A stretch of 13,910 nucleotides of DNA from QQUD01 sp039029915. GTDB taxonomy: Bacteria; Chloroflexota; Anaerolineae; Promineifilales; Promineifilaceae. The notes under the pieces are model-generated. The model saw only the letters and a program-made list of their open reading frames with translations, searched no databases and had not been told where the DNA came from. Positions 7,274 through 13,210 of the stretch are shown here, in pieces. The stretch spans positions 1 to 13,910 of the forward strand of contig JBCCFD010000188.1 in NCBI GenBank assembly GCA_039029915.1, in the 5' to 3' direction. Both the position numbers and the translations under genes were made by a program. Position 1 is the first letter of the stretch; each line of letters opens with the position of its first letter.

Positions 7274-8236
7274 ATGTTAACTAAAACCACGAAACAGCTA
7301 ACAGTTGGTGTAGCTCAGATTGCACCCGTGTGGCTAAATCGAGAAAAAACGGCCGTTAAAATCATTGACTATATTCATCAAGCTCAGGAAAAAGGCGTTC
7401 AGCTCCTTGCTTTTGGTGAGGCCCTATTACCCGGCTACCCGTTTTGGATTGAGCTGACGAATGGTGCTACGTTCAATTCACCGGTCCAAAAAGAGATTCA
7501 TGCTCATTACTTGGCAAATGGGGTTCAAATTGAGGCTGGACATTTGGACAGTATTTGTGCGGCGGCTAAACAGACCAAGATGGCCATTTATTTAGGCTGC
7601 ATTGAACGGCCGTTAAATCGAGGGGGACACAGTTTATACGCCTCGCTCGTTTACATTGATGCACAGGGGATAATTCAATCGGTACATCGCAAGCTGATGC
7701 CAACTTATGAAGAGCGACTGACTTGGTCGCCCGGTGATGGTCACGGCCTAAAGGTGCATCCGCTCGGCGATTTCACCGTTGGGGGACTTAACTGCTGGGA
7801 AAATTGGATGCCCTTGCCGCGAGCCACCCTCTATGGGCTGGGCGAAGATTTGCACGTAGCTGTGTGGCCCGGTGGGGCTCATAATACCCGAGACATTACG
7901 CGGTTTGTGGCGCTTGAAAGCCGCTCGTACGTTATCTCAGCCTCAGGGTATATGCGGAAAAAAGATTTTCCAAAGGATACGCCACACGTTGAGGCCATCT
8001 TGAAAAAAAGCAAATCGACTTTGGCCAATGGGGGGTCCTGCATTGCGGCACCTGACGGCAGCTGGGTCGTTGAACCCGTTGTCGATGAAGAGAGTCTACT
8101 CGTGGCCACGATTGATAATCAAATGGTGCTTGAAGAGCGGCAAAACTTTGATCCTTCAGGACACTACTCCCGACCTGATGTAACCAAACTCCTTGTTAAT
8201 CGTGAGCGACAGAGCACCGTGCATTTTTCGGAATAG
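7274..8236 (+). CDS. Nitrilase (carbon-nitrogen hydrolase superfamily, branch 1 type)
   Basis: A 320-residue protein with the full nitrilase triad: Glu49 in AFGEALLPGYP, Lys140 in HRKLMPTYEERLTW and Cys174 in GLNCWENWMPLPR. The CWENWMPL context and the TYEERLTWSPGDG segment are typical of true nitrilases and cyanide hydratases rather than amidases or N-carbamoylases, so the expected reaction is hydrolysis of a nitrile to a carboxylic acid and ammonia. The substrate cannot be read from sequence. No signal peptide is visible, so it should be cytoplasmic. ATG 7274 has AGAGGAG upstream at rather long spacing. It is the first gene of a four-gene set, with the thioesterase gene starting 3 bases after its stop. 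Palindrome copies at 7348 (Thr-Ala-Val) and 7605 (Arg-Pro) lie inside. Confidence 0.92.
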   Translation: MLTKTTKQLTVGVAQIAPVWLNREKTAVKIIDYIHQAQEKGVQLLAFGEALLPGYPFWIELTNGATFNSPVQKEIHAHYLANGVQIEAGHLDSICAAAKQTKMAIYLGCIERPLNRGGHSLYASLVYIDAQGIIQSVHRKLMPTYEERLTWSPGDGHGLKVHPLGDFTVGGLNCWENWMPLPRATLYGLGEDLHVAVWPGGAHNTRDITRFVALESRSYVISASGYMRKKDFPKDTPHVEAILKKSKSTLANGGSCIAAPDGSWVVEPVVDEESLLVATIDNQMVLEERQNFDPSGHYSRPDVTKLLVNRERQSTVHFSE

Positions 8237-8239
8237 ACT

Positions 8240-8668
8240 ATGAAAATTCAAAATCCAAATTATCGGCAAGAGGTCGAAAAAATATTTGCTGGCTCACCGT
8301 TTATCAATGATGTAGGTGTGCAGTATCAAGCATGCGGGCCAGGATGGTGTAAGACCAGCCTAGCTATTGAACCAAAACATTTTCAACACAGTGGGGTAAT
8401 TCACGCTGGTGTGCTGTCAACGATGGCAGACAACACGGCGGGTGTGGCTGCTTACACGCTGGTGCCGGAAGGGGTGAACGTATTAACCATCGAATTTAAA
8501 ATTAATCTTCTGCGCGCGGCAACGGGTGAACAGCTTGTGTGTGAGGCAAAGGTGTTGAAACCTGGACGGCTTTTCTCAATTGTTGAGTCAGAAATTTTTG
8601 CTTTTCCAAAAGGTGAACAAAAACTTGTTTGTAAGGCAACCGTCACGATTGGGAATATTGCACCATAG
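8240..8668 (+). CDS. PaaI-family hotdog-fold thioesterase
   Basis: A 142-residue single hotdog domain. The diagnostic stretch is HSGVIHAGVLSTMADNTAGVAA, with His55 and Asp64 in the positions used by PaaI/YbgC-like acyl-CoA thioesterases, followed by strands ending in TIEFKINLLRAATGE and a basic turn (VLKPGRLF). Family members hydrolyse aryl- or acyl-CoA thioesters, usually as tetramers in the cytoplasm. It starts 3 bases after the nitrilase stop, so the two are very likely co-transcribed and perhaps translationally coupled. The specific thioester is unknown. A link with the acid made by the nitrilase is possible but is only inference. Confidence 0.87.
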   Translation: MKIQNPNYRQEVEKIFAGSPFINDVGVQYQACGPGWCKTSLAIEPKHFQHSGVIHAGVLSTMADNTAGVAAYTLVPEGVNVLTIEFKINLLRAATGEQLVCEAKVLKPGRLFSIVESEIFAFPKGEQKLVCKATVTIGNIAP

Positions 8669-8685
8669 GGAGAAGTAAGGTTTTG

Positions 8686-9351
8686 ATGAAAGCCGTTGTT
8701 TTTGATCTTGATCAAACTTTGCTCGATAGAGATGCATCACTGCGTGCGTTCTTAGTCGGGCAACACGGCCGTTTATTGCCTAACCTCAATCAGGCTCAAC
8801 TTATCGAAAGGTTTGTCAGTTTAGACCAGAACGGCATGGTGTGGAAAGGGCAAGTTTATCAGGTATTGGCGGCTGAATTCCAGATTAACCATGTGGAGTG
8901 GCAAATCCTACTTGATGATTATGTCAATAGCTTCCACAATAGTGCGATAGGGTATGATGATTTGCACGTGATGTTGACTCAGCTTCAGTCTGATGGTTAC
9001 AAGCTGGGGGTGATTACAAACGGCCGTTTTCCTTTCCAGCTCAAAAACATCCAGGCGCTCAACATCGAGCCGTTTTTTGATGTGATTTTGGTGTCCGAAA
9101 AAGAAGGGGTGCGCAAGCCTGACCCCGCTATTTTTGAGCGAGCGTTGTTGAGGTTGGGGGTAACGGCCGTTAATGCTGTCATGGTAGGTGACAATCCAGT
9201 TGCTGATATTCAAGGAGCTAAAAATGTGGGCCTGAAAGCCATTTGGAAGCAAAACAAACGGTCTACTCACCCTCTTGAAGCCGATGCTGTTTGTGAAAAA
9301 TTGATGGATATTCCCAGACTCATACAAACTTTATGTTCACCTAAGGGATGA
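8686..9351 (+). CDS. HAD-superfamily hydrolase, subfamily IA
   Basis: A 221-residue protein with all four HAD motifs: I, VVFDLDQTLL (Asp7, Asp9); II, LGVITNGR (Thr then Asn); III, the lysine in GVRKPDPAIF; IV, VMVGDNPVADIQGAK. The helical cap between motifs I and II marks subfamily IA, which includes phosphoglycolate-phosphatase-like and 2-haloacid-dehalogenase-like enzymes. Because motif I has the second Asp (DLD), a phosphatase is more likely than a dehalogenase. The substrate is unknown. ATG 8686 is preferred to the TTG three bases earlier; GGGAGAAGTAAGG precedes it. It lies 17 bases after the thioesterase gene and 3 bases before the methyltransferase gene. Palindrome copies at 8764, 9019 and 9162 lie inside, the second forming the NGR of motif II. 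Confidence 0.9.
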   Translation: MKAVVFDLDQTLLDRDASLRAFLVGQHGRLLPNLNQAQLIERFVSLDQNGMVWKGQVYQVLAAEFQINHVEWQILLDDYVNSFHNSAIGYDDLHVMLTQLQSDGYKLGVITNGRFPFQLKNIQALNIEPFFDVILVSEKEGVRKPDPAIFERALLRLGVTAVNAVMVGDNPVADIQGAKNVGLKAIWKQNKRSTHPLEADAVCEKLMDIPRLIQTLCSPKG

Positions 9352-9354
9352 TTT

Positions 9355-10182
9355 ATGTCAAACAAAGATGCTCGCAACGGATTTAATGATGTTGATCGGA
9401 CGGGCAATGCTGAGCGATATGTCCGTTGTTTAGATACTCAATATCAAGATGACCAAACCTTAGTCAGGCAAAAAAATAAAGTTCTAACTTTATTAGATGT
9501 TCAAAAAGGGCATTATGTGCTGGATGCAGGTTGTGGCACAGGGGTCGATGCGTTCAAAATGGCCGAATGCGTTGGTCACAAAGGGCGGATAGTTGGTATT
9601 GATTCTAGCCAAAAAATGGTAGAAGTTGCTTCAAAACGGTCCCAAAATACAAACATGCCTATTGAGTTCAAACAAGCTTCAATTTATGAGCTGCCATTCA
9701 AAGATCGTTTTTTCGACCGTAGCCGCTCTGACAAAACTTTCCAACATCTGACAAATCCCCAGTCAGCCTTGAGCGAACTAATCAGAGTTACTAAACGGGG
9801 TGGACAGATTGTTGTGTCCGATCCAGACCATGATTCACTTATTATTGATACACCCTTCACCGACATCAATAATCGCTTTATCCAGTTTCGAAGCCAGCAG
9901 ATGGTGCAAGGCAGTATTGGCCATCAGCTATATCGAATGTTTAAAGAGGCTGGCTTGGTTAATGTTCAAGTTGTACCATTAACGGCCGTTTATACGAATT
10001 ACGAAGAAAAGAAAGCAAGCGCACCTTATCTTGATGAGATTTGGTATGCAAATAAAATGAACGTCGTAACAGAAGCAGAAGCTCAAAAATGGTCTGACTA
10101 TTTGCGTCAAGCGATCGAAAACGGCCGTTTTTTATGCCTCCAAACGTACATGGTTACTATCGGCACCATCCCAAGCTCTTAA
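9355..10182 (+). CDS. Class I SAM-dependent methyltransferase
   Basis: A 275-residue Rossmann-fold methyltransferase. Motif I is VLDAGCGTGVDAFKMA (residues 55-70), the acidic end of strand 2 is GRIVGIDSSQKMVEVA, and the post-motif block FDRSRSDKTFQHLTNPQSAL matches UbiE/menaquinone-methyltransferase-like small-molecule enzymes. The C-terminal half (from GHQLYRMFKEAGL) is the family's typical lid. It starts 3 bases after the HAD gene stop, with AAGGGA (9343-9348) as ribosome binding site, and ends the four-gene set. The acceptor molecule is unknown. It is intact and unrelated in detail to the broken methyltransferase at 1074-1784. Two palindrome copies (9981 and 10120) lie 139 bases apart near its end. 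Confidence 0.9.
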   Translation: MSNKDARNGFNDVDRTGNAERYVRCLDTQYQDDQTLVRQKNKVLTLLDVQKGHYVLDAGCGTGVDAFKMAECVGHKGRIVGIDSSQKMVEVASKRSQNTNMPIEFKQASIYELPFKDRFFDRSRSDKTFQHLTNPQSALSELIRVTKRGGQIVVSDPDHDSLIIDTPFTDINNRFIQFRSQQMVQGSIGHQLYRMFKEAGLVNVQVVPLTAVYTNYEEKKASAPYLDEIWYANKMNVVTEAEAQKWSDYLRQAIENGRFLCLQTYMVTIGTIPSS

Positions 10183-10241
10183 TGAAAAATTTGTGATTTA
10201 TCTATCTTCTACAAAAAATACCCAAAAAATTTGGATAATTT

Positions 10242-10274
10242 ATCGGTTTGCGCAAAAAATCGGTTCACTATACA
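10242..10274 (+). promoter_or_regulatory. Candidate promoter and operator for the lysine operon leader
   Basis: TATACA at 10269-10274 is a fair -10 element. TTTGCG at 10247-10252 stands 16 bases before it as a weak -35. Two direct copies of ATCGGTT (10242-10248 and 10259-10265) flank a perfect palindrome TTTGCGCAAA (10247-10256), so a regulator could bind over the -35. If used, the transcript would start near 10281, almost on the GTG of the first leader mini-ORF. Judged by eye only. Confidence 0.4.
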
Positions 10275-10283
10275 CTTCTGCCC

Positions 10284-10352
10284 GTGATTAAATTATCAAA
10301 CACCCGAAAGAATAAGAAGCAAAAGCCAACTGCCAATCCTATGTCTGGTTAG
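10284..10352 (+). CDS. Putative lysine-rich leader peptide 1 (attenuator 1)
   Basis: A 22-residue mini-ORF from GTG to TAG. In-frame TTG at 10248 would give 34 residues. Five of 22 codons are lysine: codon 3, and then a cluster at codons 9, 11, 12 and 14 (RKNKKQKP). The last sense codons, TCT GGT, and the first base of TAG form TCTGGTT (10344-10350), which is exactly complementary to AACCAGA (10389-10395) in the 5' arm and loop of the following terminator. A ribosome stalled at the lysine cluster would leave TCTGGTT free to block the terminator; one reaching the stop would cover it. This fits the lysine pathway encoded downstream. No Shine-Dalgarno sequence is visible, so translation may be leaderless or inefficient; this is the main weakness. 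Confidence 0.5.
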   Translation: MIKLSNTRKNKKQKPTANPMSG

Positions 10353-10396
10353 TGACTGCTGTCTTTCGATAAATTGCACACAAAGCCCAACCAGAT
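10344..10396 (+). promoter_or_regulatory. Antiterminator pairing for attenuator 1
   Basis: TCTGGTT (10344-10350) can pair with AACCAGA (10389-10395); a G.U pair extends it at 10343/10396. This uses the inner part of the terminator's 5' arm, so terminator and antiterminator compete, although an outer seven-pair remnant (AAAGCCC/GGGCTTT) would remain possible. Confidence 0.5.
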
Positions 10397-10420
10397 ACGG
10401 TTGGGCTTTTTTTTATTTTG
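10382..10420 (+). terminator. Intrinsic terminator 1 in the lysine operon leader
   Basis: An 11-pair perfect stem, AAAGCCCAACC (10382-10392) with GGTTGGGCTTT (10399-10409), loop AGATAC, followed by a T tract (TTTTTTTTATTTT). It is a strong rho-independent terminator. It could serve simply as the end of the preceding four-gene set, but its 5' arm is complementary to the end of the mini-ORF just upstream, which points to attenuation. Confidence 0.88.
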
Positions 10421-10429
10421 ACTTTGACT

Positions 10430-10504
10430 ATGAAATCTTATCAAGCCATCACCATCAAGAAGAGCAAGAAGAGTAGAAAACGGCCGTTTTTCTGGTTTAT
10501 TTAG
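10430..10504 (+). CDS. Putative lysine-rich leader peptide 2 (attenuator 2)
   Basis: A 24-residue mini-ORF from ATG to TAG with six lysine codons: codon 2, then 10, 11, 13, 14 and 17 (KKSKKSRKRP), followed by a Phe/Trp-rich end. It lies between the two terminators. As in leader 1, the end of the ORF overlaps a strand (CTGGTT at 10492-10497 and AGCTT at 10503-10507) complementary to the 5' arm of the next terminator. The iterated palindrome, here extended to AAAACGGCCGTTTT (10477-10490), lies inside it and could form a short pause hairpin. No ribosome binding site is visible; the ATG follows the first terminator's T tract closely. Compared with leader 1 the peptides are not similar except in lysine content and in the TCTGGTT end. 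Confidence 0.5.
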   Translation: MKSYQAITIKKSKKSRKRPFFWFI

Positions 10505-10550
10505 CTTGCCACTGAGACATAAGACACAGTAAGCAAAAAGAGCTGACCAG
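10491..10550 (+). promoter_or_regulatory. Antiterminator pairing for attenuator 2
   Basis: CTGGTT (10492-10497) pairs with GACCAG (10545-10550, one G.U) and AGCTT (10503-10507) pairs with GAGCT (10540-10544, one G.U), with a five-base bulge (TATTT) between. This would use nine bases of the 5' arm of terminator 2. The placement relative to the mini-ORF stop is the same as in attenuator 1. Confidence 0.5.
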
Positions 10551-10576
10551 GAAAACGGGTTAGCTCTTTTTATTTT
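10535..10576 (+). terminator. Intrinsic terminator 2 in the lysine operon leader
   Basis: A 14-pair stem (one G.U): AAAAAGAGCTGACC (10535-10548) with GGTTAGCTCTTTTT (10558-10571), loop of nine bases, followed by TTTTTATTTT. It stands 78 bases before the homocitrate synthase start, too far downstream of the previous gene to be needed only as its terminator. A second smaller hairpin (CTATGG...CCATAG, 10577-10596) and a tandem GACTAGCT pair (10620-10635) fill the rest of the gap. Confidence 0.85.
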
Positions 10577-10643
10577 CTATGGGCAGCATGCCATAGCCAC
10601 ACCGCGATCAATGAAAGCGGACTAGCTGACTAGCTATTTACAC

Positions 10644-10648
10644 AGGAG
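10644..10648 (+). promoter_or_regulatory. Ribosome binding site AGGAG for the TTG start at 10655
   Basis: AGGAG lies 6 bases before TTG 10655, supporting a TTG start for homocitrate synthase. The next residues (SIQHFSIIESTLREGEQ) align with the N-terminus of Thermus-type enzymes. Confidence 0.75.
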
Positions 10649-10654
10649 AAACTA

Positions 10655-11809
10655 TTGAGCATCCAACACTTTTCAATTATTGAGTCAACCTTGCGTGAGG
10701 GAGAGCAATTTGTCAATGCCTTCTTCACAACCGCCCAAAAAATTCGTATCGCCCAAATGCTGGATCTATTTGGGGTGGAATATCTGGAGTTAACCTCTCC
10801 ACGTGCCTCCCCTCAAAGCGAGGCAGATTGCCGCATCATTGCCGGACTGGGGCTAAAGGCCAAAATTCTAACGCACACTCGCTGTCACATGGATGATGCC
10901 AAGCGAGCTGTTGATACGGGGGTAGATGGGGTAGATGTTGTTATTGGCACCTCATCCTACCTGCGAGATTTTGGTCACGGGTTAACCGTTGACCAAATCA
11001 TTGAGCGTGCGCAAGAGGTGGTTAGCTACTTACAGGCGCAAGCTGTAGAAGTTCGCTTCAGCACTGAAGATTCTCTGCGCAGTGAGAATGGAGACCTCTT
11101 CCGTGTTTATGAAGCGGTTGACGCCCTAGGCGTTGATCGGGTGGGGATTGCAGACACGGTTGGTGTTGGCACACCGCAGCAGATTTTCGAGTTAGTGAGC
11201 CAGCTTAGGAGCCGCATTTCGGCCGATATCGAATTTCATGGACACAATGATTCAGGCTGTGCGATTGCCAACGCCTATGCGGCGCTTGAAGGAGGAGCAA
11301 CCCATATTGACACGAGTGTGTTGGGCATTGGTGAACGGAACGGCATCACCCCTTTGGGCGGTCTTATTGCCAGGCTGTATGCCACCGATCGAACGGTCGT
11401 TGAAAAATATAACCTGACTTTGTTGCACGATATCGATCACATCGTGGCTGATTTAGTGGATATTTCAGTACCGTTTAATAATTACATCACCGGATTTTCT
11501 GCATTTACACACAAAGCCGGTATCCACGCCAAAGCCGTTCTAAATAATCCTGAAACCTATGAAATTTTAAACCCCGAAGATTTTGGATTAAGTCGCTATA
11601 TCCACGTGGCGCACCGGCTCACAGGGTGGAATGCTATCAAAAATCGAGTCCAACAGCTCAACCTGACGCTGTCTGATCTGCAAATCCAACAGTTGACTGA
11701 ACAAATCAAAAGCGCCGCTGATAGCGGATCGTTAACCCTTGAAGATATTGATAGACGGATTTATGAAGCGACCACGAGCAACGAGGAACGCATAGTCGAG
11801 CGCGTGTAA
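10655..11809 (+). CDS. hcs: Homocitrate synthase (alpha-aminoadipate lysine pathway)
   Basis: A 384-residue TIM-barrel enzyme of the LeuA/homocitrate synthase family. It condenses 2-oxoglutarate with acetyl-CoA to homocitrate, the first step of lysine synthesis by the alpha-aminoadipate route. Signature: STLREGEQF (Arg14, metal-binding Glu15), LTHTRC (His74), EFHGHNDSG (His195 and His197, metal ligands), GIGERNGITPLGG and HKAGIH near residue 286. As I recall the Thermus thermophilus enzyme, it aligns along its whole length, including SPQSEAD, PFNNYITG and the RLTG region, and the short C-terminus lacks the large LeuA regulatory domain. LREGEQ rather than LRDG points to homocitrate rather than isopropylmalate, and the next genes agree. 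It starts with TTG. It is preceded by the putative tandem attenuator and contains no copy of the iterated palindrome; AACGGTCGTT at 11392 is one base away. Confidence 0.92.
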   Translation: MSIQHFSIIESTLREGEQFVNAFFTTAQKIRIAQMLDLFGVEYLELTSPRASPQSEADCRIIAGLGLKAKILTHTRCHMDDAKRAVDTGVDGVDVVIGTSSYLRDFGHGLTVDQIIERAQEVVSYLQAQAVEVRFSTEDSLRSENGDLFRVYEAVDALGVDRVGIADTVGVGTPQQIFELVSQLRSRISADIEFHGHNDSGCAIANAYAALEGGATHIDTSVLGIGERNGITPLGGLIARLYATDRTVVEKYNLTLLHDIDHIVADLVDISVPFNNYITGFSAFTHKAGIHAKAVLNNPETYEILNPEDFGLSRYIHVAHRLTGWNAIKNRVQQLNLTLSDLQIQQLTEQIKSAADSGSLTLEDIDRRIYEATTSNEERIVERV

Positions 11810-11862
11810 GGTGGTGTCAGGTGTGACATGCACAATCTTGCCATCCAACTGATCTACTTTCT

Positions 11863-11867
11863 AGGAG
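11863..11867 (+). promoter_or_regulatory. Ribosome binding site AGGAG deciding the homoaconitase start
   Basis: AGGAG lies 5 bases before ATG 11873. The frame is open from ATG 11828, but the extra 15 residues are not family-like and have no ribosome binding site. ATG 11873 is therefore the start. Confidence 0.8.
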
Positions 11868-11872
11868 TAAAA

Positions 11873-13099
11873 ATGGGACAAACATTAACTGAACAAATTT
11901 TTTCACACGCCATTGGTCGCCCTGTGTCTGAGGGTGAGATGGTGGTCGTTGAACCGGATGTGTCGATGGGGCACGATAGCTTGACGCCCGGAATTATTCG
12001 CATTCTGAAAAATCAGCTTCGCGTTGAAAAGGTGCATAATCCTGACCAGATTGTGTGCGTCTTTGATCACGTCGCCCCAGCTTCGACTGTGGGCACGGCC
12101 GATAATCAAAACTTTATTCGCAAATTTGCGCGTGAACAAGGTATCCGGCTTTTTGAAGTAGGGCGAGGCATTTGTCATCAAGTGCTTGTTGAGGAGCGCC
12201 TCGCTCAACCCGGACGGATTATTATTGGCTCTGATTCCCACTCAACAAGCTATGGGGCGGTAGCCGCCTTTGGCACCGGAATGGGGTCAACGGACATTGC
12301 CTTGAGCTGGGCAACGGGCAAAGCGTGGATGCGTGTGCCGGAGACGATTCGGGTGCAGGTCAACGGCCGTTTTCGTCCCGGTGTGGATGCGAAAGATTTA
12401 GCGCTAAAACTCTGTCGTGAATTAGGCATTGGGGGAGCCACCTACGCTGCTGTCGAATACCACGGCTTAGAATGGATGGCGCTTAACGAACGGCAAACAA
12501 TTAGCTCGATGGCCATTGAGCTGGGAGCCAAAGCGGGCCTTTTCCCACCTAACGGCATAGTGGCCGAGCAGTTTGACGTGCCGCCGTGGCTTTTTGTAGA
12601 TGAAAACGCCGCTTATTCGCAAACCCTCACGATCGATTTAGATGAGCTAGAACCGCAGGTGGCGATTCCTCATTCGGTTGATGATGTGGTGGATTTGTCG
12701 GAGATCGCAGGGAGGCAGGTGGATGTGGTTTTTTTGGGGACGTGTACAAACGGCCGTTATGAAGATATGCGGGCCGCAGCTGAAGTGCTCCAAGGTAGAC
12801 CGTTAGCCTCACGCATGTTGGTCACGCCTGCCTCTCGACTTGAACTCCAAAGGGCCATTGACGATGGCACAATGACTACGCTCTTGCAATCTGGGGTGAC
12901 GTTGACCACGCCGGGATGCGGCGCTTGTATGGGCCGGCATCAAGGCACGCTTGGCGAAAATGATGTTTGCCTCTCAACGGGGAATCGGAATTTTAAAGGG
13001 CGAATGGGGCATCCCACTTCCCAAATTTATCTTGCGTCTCCAGCAGTAGCGGCGGCGACAGCCTTAAACGGCCGTATTTCAGACCCAAGAGGGATATAG
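11873..13099 (+). CDS. lysT: Homoaconitase large subunit
   Basis: A 408-residue aconitase-superfamily large subunit (LeuC/LysT group). With the small subunit it isomerises homocitrate to homoisocitrate through homoaconitate, using a [4Fe-4S] cluster. Cysteines 291 (FLGTCTNGR), 349 and 352 (TTPGCGACMG) are the expected cluster ligands. IGSDSHSTSYGAVAAFGTGMGSTD is the family substrate-binding block and FDHVAPAS lies near the N-terminus. On sequence alone the LeuC and LysT groups overlap, so the homoaconitase call rests partly on the homocitrate synthase upstream and the homoisocitrate dehydrogenase downstream. It lies 63 bases after hcs, in a gap with a TGTCA/TGACA hairpin. Three palindrome copies lie inside, one forming the NGR of the cluster motif CTNGR. 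Confidence 0.9.
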   Translation: MGQTLTEQIFSHAIGRPVSEGEMVVVEPDVSMGHDSLTPGIIRILKNQLRVEKVHNPDQIVCVFDHVAPASTVGTADNQNFIRKFAREQGIRLFEVGRGICHQVLVEERLAQPGRIIIGSDSHSTSYGAVAAFGTGMGSTDIALSWATGKAWMRVPETIRVQVNGRFRPGVDAKDLALKLCRELGIGGATYAAVEYHGLEWMALNERQTISSMAIELGAKAGLFPPNGIVAEQFDVPPWLFVDENAAYSQTLTIDLDELEPQVAIPHSVDDVVDLSEIAGRQVDVVFLGTCTNGRYEDMRAAAEVLQGRPLASRMLVTPASRLELQRAIDDGTMTTLLQSGVTLTTPGCGACMGRHQGTLGENDVCLSTGNRNFKGRMGHPTSQIYLASPAVAAATALNGRISDPRGI

Positions 13100-13130
13100 G
13101 TGTCAGGTATCAGGTGTCAGGTATCAGGTG
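13100..13130. repeat. Heptamer tandem repeat GT(G/A)TCAG, four copies
   Basis: Four perfect alternating heptamers, GTGTCAG GTATCAG GTGTCAG GTATCAG, then GTG, start right after the lysT stop. Part of the same string (GGTGTCAGGT) also occurs before lysT at 11813-11822. The rest of the 111-base gap to lysU has only a CACCTG-containing segment and the ribosome binding site AAAAGG. Confidence 0.85.
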
Positions 13131-13210
13131 GACAACTTGTAATTTGTGATTCACTGCCTGTCACCTGCAACCCTGTTCCTTGTACCCTGCATTGAAAAGG
13201 AATTTTTGCT

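Noticed and set aside
10183..10654. T-box or lysine riboswitch (L box) before homocitrate synthase
   Set aside because: No T-box consensus (AGGGTGGNACCGCG) and no room for the five-helix lysine aptamer architecture. The mini-ORF plus terminator layout explains the region better.
11828..11872. Upstream ATG 11828 as start of the homoaconitase large subunit
   Set aside because: The extra residues are not family-like and lack a ribosome binding site, while AGGAG stands right before ATG 11873.
981..13130. CRISPR array
   Set aside because: The tandem repeats have short 7-16 base units without unique spacers of constant length, and no cas genes are present.
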